A DNA stretch of 35,903 nt, taken from Bacteroidales bacterium. GTDB lineage: Bacteria > Bacteroidota > Bacteroidia > Bacteroidales > VadinHA17. The stretch lies in the NCBI GenBank assembly GCA_007132995.1, contig SLNP01000093.1:1-35903 (forward strand), given 5' to 3'. Below are positions 25,691 through 32,502 of this stretch, in pieces; position 1 is the stretch's first letter; each line of letters opens with the position of its first letter. Below the pieces are notes generated by a model. It saw nothing but the letters and a program-made list of their open reading frames with translations. It was not told the origin of the DNA and searched no databases. Both the position numbers and the translations under genes were made by a program.

Positions 25691-27157
25691 TTAATCTTCT
25701 ATGTTTGCCGGGTTGAAGAAGTTGGCTATCTTCCTGTTGGCGGCAATCAATATTACCATTACGATAAGCCACTGAATAACCATTGTTCCCGTGCTGTATG
25801 TGCTGAACGGATTCCACCACTGATCGGGATCGTCAACAATAGATTGGTAGATAAGCCAGATAAATATTATTGATATAATAACCGGATTGACATAGATAAA
25901 GAGATTATACCACCTGCCTATCTTCATGTTCCGGTCAGACTGGTTAAGATGCTCTCTTCTGAGCTTCTCAACTCCGAACTTCATTACAGCCACGGCGGTG
26001 AACATTCCACTGATAAGCAGAGCTACGCCCCATACAAAATCTTGATTGTCAAGGAAATTCATACTGTATGCAGAGGGCAGCCCACACCCAAAGCCAAGCA
26101 GGCAGGTGAAGAGTACAGCCTTTTTCCTGTCCCATCCTGCTGTAACAAGGTTTGCTACACCTACCTCTACCTGAGATATCAGTGATGAGATGGCTGCGAA
26201 GGCCAGGCAGAGGAAAAATGCTATCGACATAAATATGCCGCCAGGCATCTTGGTGAAGAGCTCTGACATATATATGAAGGTGAGGCCGACATTACCCGAC
26301 TCCAGTGCTTCGTTGGCGTAATCTATAGAGGGGGAGAGGGCAAATATTGTGGGCAGTATAGCCAGCCCGGCAACTATTGCAATAAGGATGTCGGCATAGG
26401 CCACAACAAACATGCTGCCTCCGACACCATCTTTGGGCCTGGTATATATTGCATATGTCATTAGGAGTGCCCAACCCGCTCCGGTTGACCAGGCGGCCTG
26501 TGTAAAACCCTCAAGCCATGTTCGGGGGCTGAGAAGGTACTCAGTATCTATGCTGAAAAGATAGCTTACACCCAGCCCGGCACCCGGAAGTGTCAGCGCC
26601 CTTACTGCACCGGCTGCCAGAAGAAGGGCAAGGAGAGGCAGTAGTATGCGGGAGAACCTCTCTATTCCCTTTACAACACCCTGATAGAGTATCAGAAAGG
26701 CCAGTCCCATGGCAACGAAATGAAAAAAGATGGTTTGTGACGGTGATGTTGAGAAGGCTTCCCATAGAGCATTGGTGTCGGTTCCGGCACTAAACTTTCC
26801 CTGAACCGCAAAAATCACATACTTGATGGTCCATCCTGCAACAACAGAGTAGTAGAACATTATTGCAATACATACAAAACCCATCCATGCTCCCATCCAG
26901 GAGAATCCTTTCCCGATAAAATCACCAAAGGCACCAACTGACCCCTTCCTTGTAGCTCTTCCTATCGCCATTTCAGACATAAGCAGGGGTACTGAGCAGA
27001 TTATAACTGCTATTATCAGTATTATCAGGAATGAACCCCCTCCGTGGGCGGCTGCCATTCTCGGGAAGCGCCATATGTTACCGGTTCCCACAGCCATTGC
27101 TATTGCTGCAAGAAGGAATCCGAGCTTATTTGAAAAAAATTGCTGTCTGTCTCCCAT
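25691..27157 (-). CDS. Sodium-dependent transporter of the neurotransmitter:sodium symporter (SNF/LeuT) family
   Basis: A 488-residue inner-membrane protein with about 12 helices. Helix 1 carries the LeuT-type signature AIAMAVGTGNIWRFPRMA, the unwound Na+ and substrate-binding segment. Helix 6 lies near TQAAWSTGAGWALLMTYAIY, and helix 8 near FAAISSLISQVEVGVANLV. Bacterial members take up amino acids or related amines with Na+. The N-terminus starts MGDRQQFFSNKLGFLLAA, normal for the family. It is monocistronic, convergent with the AI-2E-type gene, and shares a Na+-economy theme with the nearby NhaC gene, although they are not in one operon. Confidence 0.95.
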   Translation of the reverse strand: MGDRQQFFSNKLGFLLAAIAMAVGTGNIWRFPRMAAAHGGGSFLIILIIAVIICSVPLLMSEMAIGRATRKGSVGAFGDFIGKGFSWMGAWMGFVCIAIMFYYSVVAGWTIKYVIFAVQGKFSAGTDTNALWEAFSTSPSQTIFFHFVAMGLAFLILYQGVVKGIERFSRILLPLLALLLAAGAVRALTLPGAGLGVSYLFSIDTEYLLSPRTWLEGFTQAAWSTGAGWALLMTYAIYTRPKDGVGGSMFVVAYADILIAIVAGLAILPTIFALSPSIDYANEALESGNVGLTFIYMSELFTKMPGGIFMSIAFFLCLAFAAISSLISQVEVGVANLVTAGWDRKKAVLFTCLLGFGCGLPSAYSMNFLDNQDFVWGVALLISGMFTAVAVMKFGVEKLRREHLNQSDRNMKIGRWYNLFIYVNPVIISIIFIWLIYQSIVDDPDQWWNPFSTYSTGTMVIQWLIVMVILIAANRKIANFFNPANIED

Positions 27158-27205
27158 GGTCTTTTCAGGTTAAGTCAGGGTTCTACATTTACTGTTCTGT
27201 CACCG

Positions 27206-27213
27206 CAAATTTA
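27206..27213 (-). promoter_or_regulatory. Bacteroidota -7 element for the SNF transporter gene
   Basis: On the minus strand TAAATTTGC, a perfect TAnnTTTG match ending 48 bases before the start codon at 27157. Confidence 0.6.
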
Positions 27214-27544
27214 ATTTAATGGATAAGAAATCGTATAGAATCTGTTTTGAAGCATCATTTTTGATCTGTGCCTGTTCCTTTTCGAAAAAAGGAGTACAAT
27301 TTTTATTAATACCTGAAAGGCAAAAGAAAAAAATGCTATTTTTAATGGTTTGAAATGAAAGCAGACACATAACCAATTTTCTACAATAACCCAATGCTGC
27401 CTGCCGCATTATGAAACCTGTTAAACCACTATAACCACTACGAGATTGCTGATCTCTTTGAGGTAGATGTAGTTATTGGATGTGTCTGTTGACAGATAAC
27501 CTGAAAGCAGAGATTAATTAGCCTAACCAAATAACTATTTGTAT
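27214..27544. other. AT-rich divergent intergenic region
   Basis: About 330 bases between the SNF transporter promoter and the TM2 operon. It is visibly more AT-rich than its surroundings, with A- and T-runs near 27284-27345. No gene or strong hairpin is seen. Immediately before the TM2 ATG lies TAACTATTTG, a degenerate relative of the -7 box with two extra bases between TA and TTTG. Confidence 0.4.
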
Positions 27545-27883
27545 ATGGAAGCACAAAAGGTAGACATGTTCCTGATGATGAACGGCAAGAACTTCCCGCA
27601 GGCACATATTCCTGCTATAAGGGAGAGGTTGCTGGATGTCGAAGACACAAAATGGCCTGTTTTACAGGCTATGCAGTTTAAAGAGCCGGTAATCGCCCTG
27701 GTAATTTCTCTTATCGTGGGTCAGCTTGGTATAGACAGATTCTATATTGGTGACACCGGACTGGGCATTGCCAAACTCCTTACATGTGGTGGGATTGGTA
27801 TATGGACAATTGTTGACTGGTTCCTCATCATGGATGCTGCCAGAGAGAAGAATCTTGAGAGGATTCAGCAAATTCTCTATTAG
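27545..27883 (+). CDS. TM2-domain membrane protein
   Basis: A 112-residue protein. The N-terminal 45 residues are soluble and helical; the C-terminal part is a TM2 domain of two membrane helices with the typical sequence LGIDRFYIGDTGLGIAKLLT (residues 61-80), then CGGIGIWTIVDWFLI. TM2 proteins are small, two-helix membrane proteins of unknown biochemical function. A TTG two codons upstream (27539) is in frame, but ATG 27545 is the sensible start. It is the first gene of a four-gene cluster whose members almost touch: the DUF2752 gene begins eight bases after its stop. Confidence 0.88.
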   Translation: MEAQKVDMFLMMNGKNFPQAHIPAIRERLLDVEDTKWPVLQAMQFKEPVIALVISLIVGQLGIDRFYIGDTGLGIAKLLTCGGIGIWTIVDWFLIMDAAREKNLERIQQILY

Positions 27884-27891
27884 CAGGAGCG

Positions 27892-28323
27892 ATGTCTATT
27901 GGCAGGAGAAGGCTATATGTGATATCGCTCGTGGCAGTCGCTGCCGGTTATATCTGGCTGATTGCCGCCTGCCGCTTTATACCTTTGAGTGGTACCGGGG
28001 GTGACGACCCCTCTTATACCATCTGCATAATAAAGACTGTCACAGGCGTTCCATGCCCATCGTGCGGAACTACTGAGTCTGTTGTTGCGGTTTCTGGCGG
28101 TGATATCAGGTCTGCGTTGCGTGCCAACCCGCTTGGACTTCCGGTTGCAGCCATTATGGTAGTGGTTCCTCTCTGGATAACAACAGACTACCTGAGAGGA
28201 GAGAGATCATTCCACCGCTTTTACCTTGGCGTGGAGTATTGGCTAAGGAAGCCATACTTATATTTGCCGTTAATACTCCTGGTTATTATAAACTGGATAT
28301 GGAACATAATTAAAATGTCATGA
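27892..28323 (+). CDS. DUF2752-domain membrane protein
   Basis: A 143-residue protein with three predicted membrane helices (about 8-30, 83-103 and 119-139). Between the first and second lies the DUF2752 signature CPSCGTTES (Cys55, Cys58). The usual motif is CPxCGxT followed by Arg; here the position holds Glu, a departure worth noting. The two cysteines could bind metal or form a disulfide, but the family has no known activity. The last four bases, ATGA, are shared with the start of the next gene, so translation is coupled. Confidence 0.85.
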   Translation: MSIGRRRLYVISLVAVAAGYIWLIAACRFIPLSGTGGDDPSYTICIIKTVTGVPCPSCGTTESVVAVSGGDIRSALRANPLGLPVAAIMVVVPLWITTDYLRGERSFHRFYLGVEYWLRKPYLYLPLILLVIINWIWNIIKMS

Positions 28324-28790
28324 TAGTAGTCAGAAAGTTTGTATACAACCCCTCGGATGATGAGAGGGAGAAGGCCTCACAGAGCTATCTGATGTCACTG
28401 ATAGCTATTATCGGAGGGCTCCCGCTGCCTATAGTGAACCTCATTGCCACCGCAGCATTTTGGGTAAGCAGCAGGCGAAGGGGGCTTTTTGTAAGGTACC
28501 ACTCGACACAGGCCTTGATGAGTCAGTTTGCGCTCTTGCTTATTAATGGTTTTGCTTTCTGGTGGACTATTTCTGTGATTTTCGGTGAACGGGTGGTTAC
28601 GAATGATTATTTTGCATACATCGCTGTTGTACTGCTTTTTAACCTACTTGAGTTTGTCGCTACCATCTTTACCGCAATTATTGCAAGAGATGGGCGTCAT
28701 GCTGAATGGTGGTTTTTTGGTGCCGTGGCCAACCTTATTTTCAAAAATGAGTTGGCCGGAATTGACATAAAAAAGGGGAGGGTAATATGA
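28320..28790 (+). CDS. DUF4870-like small membrane protein
   Basis: A 156-residue protein with three or four hydrophobic segments: about 24-50 (a LPLPIVNLIATAAFWVSSRR stretch), 66-87 and 98-121, plus a weaker one near 131. The segment RRRGLFVRYHSTQALMSQFALLL resembles the FVRFHaxQAL-type motif of DUF4870 and TIC20-like proteins. No function is known. Its start overlaps the DUF2752 stop and its stop overlaps the metalloprotease start, both through ATGA, so the three proteins are probably made in fixed ratio. Confidence 0.65.
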   Translation: MIVVRKFVYNPSDDEREKASQSYLMSLIAIIGGLPLPIVNLIATAAFWVSSRRRGLFVRYHSTQALMSQFALLLINGFAFWWTISVIFGERVVTNDYFAYIAVVLLFNLLEFVATIFTAIIARDGRHAEWWFFGAVANLIFKNELAGIDIKKGRVI

Positions 28791-29593
28791 AACGGATAGT
28801 TTTTCAGGGCGTTGTGTTGATACTGCTCTTTTTCCTCGCTTTCACGACCCTTAGAAGGGTTGATTGGGTCACTCTGTTCAGAATAGATAAGGTCAGAGCT
28901 CCTGTTGAAGAGAGTGTTGCTGATTTTTTCTGGGACTTTTACAGGGGTAGTGAGCGGATAATAGATGATCAGTCTGTGACCGGTGTTACCGACAGCCTTC
29001 TTTCAGTAATATGTGAGGGCAACGGAATAGCCAGAGAGAGTATAGAGATATATGTAGTGCGGCGAAATGATGTTAACGCTTTCGCACTTCCCGGTGGCAG
29101 AATAGTACTGCACTCCGGCTTGATAGAGGAGGCGGGCGACCAGTATGAACTGGCTGCTGTTATTGCTCATGAGCTGGCCCATATTGAGCTGGATCATGTA
29201 ATAAAGAAGCTTACCAAGGAGCTTGGGCTCACCTTTTTGATTGCCATGACCTCAGGCAGGGGGGGAGGAGAGATGGCGAGAGAGGCCCTCAGGGTGGTCA
29301 CTTCAAAGGCGTACGATCGCAATCTTGAACGGGAGGCTGATGAGCGGGCTGCTGAGTACCTCATAAGTATTGGAATATCTCCACTCTATTATGCCGCTTT
29401 CCTTGAGAGAATGTCACAAAAGGAGAGTACGGCAACCCGCTATATTACATGGCTTAGCACCCACCCCTATACCGGAGAGCGGGTGGCTACCATTACCGAC
29501 GCCGGCGCTGGTTATGGCGACCAGGCCAGGGAAATAGTAGCCCCGGAGACATGGCAGGAGTTTCAGGAAAGGGTGAAGACTCTCTCTAATTAG
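28787..29593 (+). CDS. Membrane-anchored M48-family zinc metalloprotease
   Basis: A 268-residue protein with one N-terminal membrane anchor (residues 4-24) and a soluble M48 peptidase domain. The zinc site is complete: AHELAHIELDH gives His128, catalytic Glu129 and His132, and NLEREADERAAEY supplies the third ligand Glu181. A conserved NAFALPGGRIVLHSGLI strand precedes the helix. M48 proteases with one anchor (BepA/YcaL/Oma1-like) act in envelope protein quality control. It closes the TM2-DUF2752-DUF4870 operon with an ATGA overlap, suggesting that the three small membrane proteins are its partners, regulators or substrates; this link is inference. Confidence 0.9.
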   Translation: MKRIVFQGVVLILLFFLAFTTLRRVDWVTLFRIDKVRAPVEESVADFFWDFYRGSERIIDDQSVTGVTDSLLSVICEGNGIARESIEIYVVRRNDVNAFALPGGRIVLHSGLIEEAGDQYELAAVIAHELAHIELDHVIKKLTKELGLTFLIAMTSGRGGGEMAREALRVVTSKAYDRNLEREADERAAEYLISIGISPLYYAAFLERMSQKESTATRYITWLSTHPYTGERVATITDAGAGYGDQAREIVAPETWQEFQERVKTLSN

Positions 29594-29604
29594 TGCCTCT
29601 TTGT

Positions 29605-29612
29605 TATCTTTG
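29605..29612 (+). promoter_or_regulatory. -7 element upstream of a terminator (possible sRNA or attenuator promoter)
   Basis: TATCTTTG is a perfect TAnnTTTG match 12 bases past the M48 stop. A strong terminator ends at 29690, so a transcript starting here would be only about 75 bases, or would be the attenuated leader of the TPR gene at 29720. Confidence 0.4.
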
Positions 29613-29657
29613 TGGTGTCCGGTGGCTGATGCTATTGCGTGGCCACAGTGGTTTTGG

Positions 29658-29690
29658 TCTCTGCTGCCCGGCGGCAGAGAGGATTTTTTT
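29658..29690 (+). terminator. Intrinsic terminator between the M48 operon and the TPR gene
   Basis: A 10-bp stem with one G-T wobble and a three-base loop (outer arms TCTCTG 29658-29663 and CAGAGA 29675-29680) is followed by GGA and seven T residues. It very probably ends the TM2-M48 operon, but it also sits inside the apparent leader of the TPR gene. Confidence 0.85.
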
Positions 29691-29719
29691 ATCCATAACA
29701 GATCAAAGAGTAACTACTT

Positions 29720-30919
29720 ATGAGATATCTTGCAACAACCTTAATTTCGCTTCTGTCTATTTTCAATATTTCTGCGCAGGGCATAGATGATGTTCTGGCC
29801 AGAGCCGGTAGTCTGGTTGAGGAGCAGAAGTATCTTACGGCATATCAGATGCTGCAGAGCTATGACCCTCACATCAGTGAGCCTGAGATTCTGATAGCCA
29901 AGACAGATATTGTGCTTAACTATCATGTCAGTACCGTACTGCATCAGATGTTCGGGCTGGCCGACCTGGCGGCAGACCAATGTCTTGATGATTACAGGAA
30001 AAGGTACGGGGACTCCTTCTCTGTCAGACTGAATGCCAGCGATGAGTTCCTGCGGCTTATCAGGGAGAATCCGGATGACTTCAGGCTGCATAAGGGTCTT
30101 GCAGACTACTACCTCGAGGTTTTCAGGCGATATGGAGACAACTGGCTTATAGATGCAGATGAGCTGGAGGAGAGGATAATCAGGTACTACATAGCTGCAG
30201 CTGAGAACGGAGTTTATGATTATACAACATATAACGGATTGGGATACCTTGCACTTGCCGGTGAGGGGTACAGTGAGGCTCTTGCCAATTTCATAAGGGC
30301 ATCTGAGCTTAACCCCAATGACCCCAGGTCTCAGTACAAGGCCGCCTATTCTCTTCTTTTCCTTGATCGCCATGAGGAGGCTCTTGAGTATGCAGTCAGG
30401 GCGCTGGACAACTATACGGAGAGCGGTGACAGGGGCGATGCAGCGAGACTGGCTGCAACCATTATGACAGAGAAGGGAGATTCGGCCAGGGCGCTTGAGT
30501 ATTATGAGCTTAGCAACAGTGAGGATCCTGATAATTACTATACGCTCACATCGTTTCTTGCGTACGCTATCAGTACGGGCGACCCCCGCTATGAGTCGCT
30601 GACCGGAGAGTTGCATCTTCTTGATCCACTGCGTCCGGCAATATATAATGATCTGATAGCATATTACAGCGAAGCGGACAAGGTTGAGGAGCTTGAGCGC
30701 TATCTGCGTGGTTCACTCTCAAATTTTTCTGATGACAGGCATGTCAGGGGTACGATACATGTGTATCTCGGAGGGCTTCTTTTTGAACATGCCCCTGACA
30801 GGGCACGGAATGCCTTTATTCAGGCAAGGAGTATTCTTGAACCTGTAATGCCCGGCACAGACCCGATGATGCGTATAATTGAGGAGTCTCTGCATCGCCT
30901 TGAGCAGATAGAGCGATGA
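29720..30919 (+). CDS. Exported tetratricopeptide-repeat protein
   Basis: A 399-residue protein with a signal peptide (MRYLATTLISLLSIFNISAQ) and helical repeats throughout. Clear TPR units include YTTYNGLGYLALAGEGYSEA (near 165-184) with ALANFIRASELNPNDP, then SQYKAAYSLLFLDRHEEALE and AARLAATIMTEKGDSARALE; further, more degenerate units precede and follow. TPR arrays mediate protein-protein contacts, and periplasmic ones in Bacteroidota are often tied to secretion or cell-envelope assembly, but nothing here fixes a partner. The gene is separated from the M48 operon by a strong terminator, so its own promoter must lie in the last 30 bases before the start or transcription must read through. 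Confidence 0.85.
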   Translation: MRYLATTLISLLSIFNISAQGIDDVLARAGSLVEEQKYLTAYQMLQSYDPHISEPEILIAKTDIVLNYHVSTVLHQMFGLADLAADQCLDDYRKRYGDSFSVRLNASDEFLRLIRENPDDFRLHKGLADYYLEVFRRYGDNWLIDADELEERIIRYYIAAAENGVYDYTTYNGLGYLALAGEGYSEALANFIRASELNPNDPRSQYKAAYSLLFLDRHEEALEYAVRALDNYTESGDRGDAARLAATIMTEKGDSARALEYYELSNSEDPDNYYTLTSFLAYAISTGDPRYESLTGELHLLDPLRPAIYNDLIAYYSEADKVEELERYLRGSLSNFSDDRHVRGTIHVYLGGLLFEHAPDRARNAFIQARSILEPVMPGTDPMMRIIEESLHRLEQIER

Positions 30920-31000
30920 TTTTGGTTTTTGGAAAAAAGAGATAGCCTTGTAGCTTAAGAGACCTTCATCAGCCTCTACCCTTAAGTTAAGTGATATCGT

Positions 31001-31200
31001 TTCTCAAACGCAGGTTTGTGGCTCCATTCTGTCGCCTTTCAAACGCTGGTTTGAGGCTCCACTCCGGGAGAGTTACTGCGCTTCGCGCAGTGAGTCTCAG
31101 GTGGGTAGCTTAACAACAAAAAGCCGTGCCATGCTTCGCATACCACTGTTTTTTGCTTCATTCTGTCACCCACAAGCAAGCTTGCGGTTCCATACTGAAG
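31001..31200. repeat. Hairpin-rich non-coding block with repeated modules
   Basis: Several short hairpins occur in a row. Three are followed by a related G(C/T)TCCA sequence: CAAACGCAGGTTTG (31005-31018), CAAACGCTGGTTTG (31040-31053) and CAAGCAAGCTTG (31173-31184). The string CATTCTGTC occurs after the first and again at 31159-31167. A perfect 7-bp hairpin ACTGCGC/GCGCAGT lies at 31075-31091. An apparent minus-strand frame through the tRNA and this block is not a gene. Confidence 0.6.
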
Positions 31201-31239
31201 CAAAAAACCCATGCACTTTGTGCACGGGCTTTTTGTTGT
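31113..31239. repeat. Imperfect inverted duplication of the tRNA 3' flank
   Basis: ACAACAAAAAGCC (31113-31125) is the exact reverse complement of 31227-31239, and TTTTTTGCTTCA (31149-31160) of 31196-31207. The parts between, each a small hairpin, are diverged. The right arm reaches the tRNA discriminator base, so the left arm looks like the flank of a second, lost tRNA or terminator copy. Confidence 0.65.
31202..31235 (-). terminator. Intrinsic terminator of the tRNA gene
   Basis: CCCATGCAC (31208-31216) and GTGCACGGG (31220-31228) pair across a three-base loop with one G-T pair. Six T residues follow on the minus strand; the plus strand also has a T-run, so it may work in both directions. 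Confidence 0.8.
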
Positions 31240-31312
31240 AGCGAGAGGGAGAGTTGAACTCCCGACCTCATGATTATGAATCATGCGCTCTAACCACCTG
31301 AGCTACCTCGCC
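31239..31312 (-). tRNA. tRNA-Met (anticodon CAU), probably elongator
   Basis: A 74-base cloverleaf: acceptor GGCGAGG, D-arm GCTC...GAGC, anticodon stem CATGA/TCATG with loop TTCATAA (anticodon CAT), five-base variable loop, T-arm GGGAG/CTCCC with TTCAACT, discriminator A. No CCA is encoded, since CAA follows. The anticodon stem lacks the three G-C pairs of initiator tRNA, so it is elongator Met; a CAU-reading tRNA-Ile2 (lysidine-modified) cannot be excluded but the body is closer to Met. The acceptor has G-U pairs at its first and seventh positions. Confidence 0.95.
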
Positions 31313-31361
31313 GTCTGTTATGTGCGGGTCACTGGCTGAAAATGCTCCCCCGCAGCGGCTG

Positions 31362-31391
31362 CAAATATAAAACATCCTTTTTATAATTCAA
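31362..31391 (-). promoter_or_regulatory. tRNA-Met promoter (-33 TTG and -7 TATATTTG)
   Basis: On the minus strand TTG (31389-31391), 19 bases, then TATATTTGCAG (element 31362-31369), ending 49 bases before the mature tRNA 5' end. This is the cleanest full Bacteroidota promoter in the window. Confidence 0.8.
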
Positions 31392-31475
31392 GGAGGTATG
31401 ATCACCATAGCCACTTTTTTTATATATTGCAGCAAATTACTGATAGTGAGAAATAAGGTTGAGTTGCTATAATAG

Positions 31476-31859
31476 ATGAGAGTAAGGTTTGAACTGGAAT
31501 ACCCGCTTAAGTGCTCGCCAAGGGTGCTTTTTCCCAGAATCAGCACCGCTGACGGACTGGCCGAGTGGTTTGCTGATGATGTGACCGCCGATGGCGATCT
31601 CTTTACCTTTGTATGGAACCGGGTACCTTCGACAGCAAGACTTACCCATTTCCGTGAAAACAGAGCTGTGAGGTTTAAGTGGGCTGATGAGGAGATCGCC
31701 TCTGAAGATAACTGGTTTGAATTCAGGTTAACCAGTGAGGAGCTGTCAGACGATGTGGCACTGATTATTTCCGATTCGTGTGAGGAGGAGGAGAAGGATG
31801 ACACAGTCTCTCTGTGGGACACTGAAGTACAGCGTCTCAAAACGGCATTGGGGCTTTGA
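31476..31859 (+). CDS. START-like domain protein
   Basis: A 127-residue protein that fits the SRPBCC/START-like small ligand-binding fold: an N-terminal strand (RVRFELEYPLKCSPRVLF), a helix with TADGLAEWFADDV, strands FTFVWNRVPSTARLTHF and AVRFKWADEE, and a C-terminal helix ending TEVQRLKTALGL. The segment GLAEWF is common to AHSA1-like family members. These bind hydrophobic ligands or client proteins; no ligand can be named. It stands alone between the tRNA gene and convergent minus-strand genes, with 17 bases between the stops. Confidence 0.8.
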   Translation: MRVRFELEYPLKCSPRVLFPRISTADGLAEWFADDVTADGDLFTFVWNRVPSTARLTHFRENRAVRFKWADEEIASEDNWFEFRLTSEELSDDVALIISDSCEEEEKDDTVSLWDTEVQRLKTALGL

Positions 31860-31876
31860 TACCACTTCTGCCCCGA

Positions 31877-32422
31877 CTAAGCCTGATCTTCCACCAATCC
31901 AATATAGGTCCTGTAGAGATTACCATCTTTAATGACTGCACCCCTGTATCCCTGGCCGGCTAGAATATCAAGAAGCGGTACAGGTACCAGCGGAGCTGTC
32001 AGCTGCATAACCTCTTTCTCTTTAAGCTTTTTCGCCTCTTTAGTGACCTCGGCCACAGGACTCTCACCTGCTGCCAGCCTATCCGAAATATCTATCCTGT
32101 TAACTACCTTGTCATCACTACACCAATCGGGTAGCCGCTCAGTGAGGTAGCCATCATGATACTCCTGTCCCTCGCTTCCGAAAGCTGACTGCCCAACCTC
32201 AACTCTCAGTTTGGTTACCAACTCAGCTGTCGAAATGCCACCAATAGAAGCGGCCTGCTTAATAGTCGCAACCCGGGCAACAGTTCGCCTCATAACCGGA
32301 TTGCGCAAGGTGCTGAAGGCCGGGGCAATAGATATCAATAGCTCCTCCAGATGCGGATAGGTGTCCAGAAGATGACCTATCTTCGTCTCCGGTGTTATTT
32401 GTAACTCCTTCTCACCCTCCAT
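31877..32422 (-). CDS. DUF1858 / DUF2249-like protein
   Basis: A 181-residue soluble protein in two parts. Residues 8-75 match DUF1858 (KIGHLLDTYPHLEELLISI and TIKQAASIGGISTAELV), a domain related to the N-terminus of ScdA/YtfE-type iron-sulfur repair proteins. Residues 108-175 resemble DUF2249 (RIDISDRLAAGESPVAEV and a PVPLLDILAGQGYRGAVI segment). Both domains recur in proteins near nitric-oxide, hemerythrin and hybrid-cluster genes. It is downstream of the DUF438-hemerythrin gene on the same strand, 80 bases away across a heptamer repeat, so a joint role in redox or nitrosative stress is likely but inferred. Confidence 0.75.
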   Translation of the reverse strand: MEGEKELQITPETKIGHLLDTYPHLEELLISIAPAFSTLRNPVMRRTVARVATIKQAASIGGISTAELVTKLRVEVGQSAFGSEGQEYHDGYLTERLPDWCSDDKVVNRIDISDRLAAGESPVAEVTKEAKKLKEKEVMQLTAPLVPVPLLDILAGQGYRGAVIKDGNLYRTYIGLVEDQA

Positions 32423-32453
32423 AGTCCTTTATTCTCCCATAATATAAAAAAAT

Positions 32454-32502
32454 CACCAATCACCAGTCACCAATCACCAGTCACCAGTCACCAGTCACCA
32501 GT
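32454..32502. repeat. Seven-copy heptamer tandem repeat
   Basis: Seven head-to-tail copies of CACCA(G/A)T starting at 32454, with two copies CACCAAT and five CACCAGT. It begins directly at the DUF438 stop codon. On the transcript strand it reads ACTGGTG repeated, followed by a T-run near the DUF1858 start. Heptamers are prone to slippage, so the gap between the two genes may vary among strains. Confidence 0.92.

Noticed and set aside
27200..27409. 69-codon minus-strand frame upstream of the SNF transporter gene
   Set aside because: It covers the transporter promoter and AT-rich intergenic DNA, with no family resemblance.
31039..31284. 81-codon minus-strand frame running from inside the tRNA gene
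   Set aside because: It begins within the tRNA anticodon arm and runs through the terminator and hairpin block; a common artefact of translating tRNA sequence.
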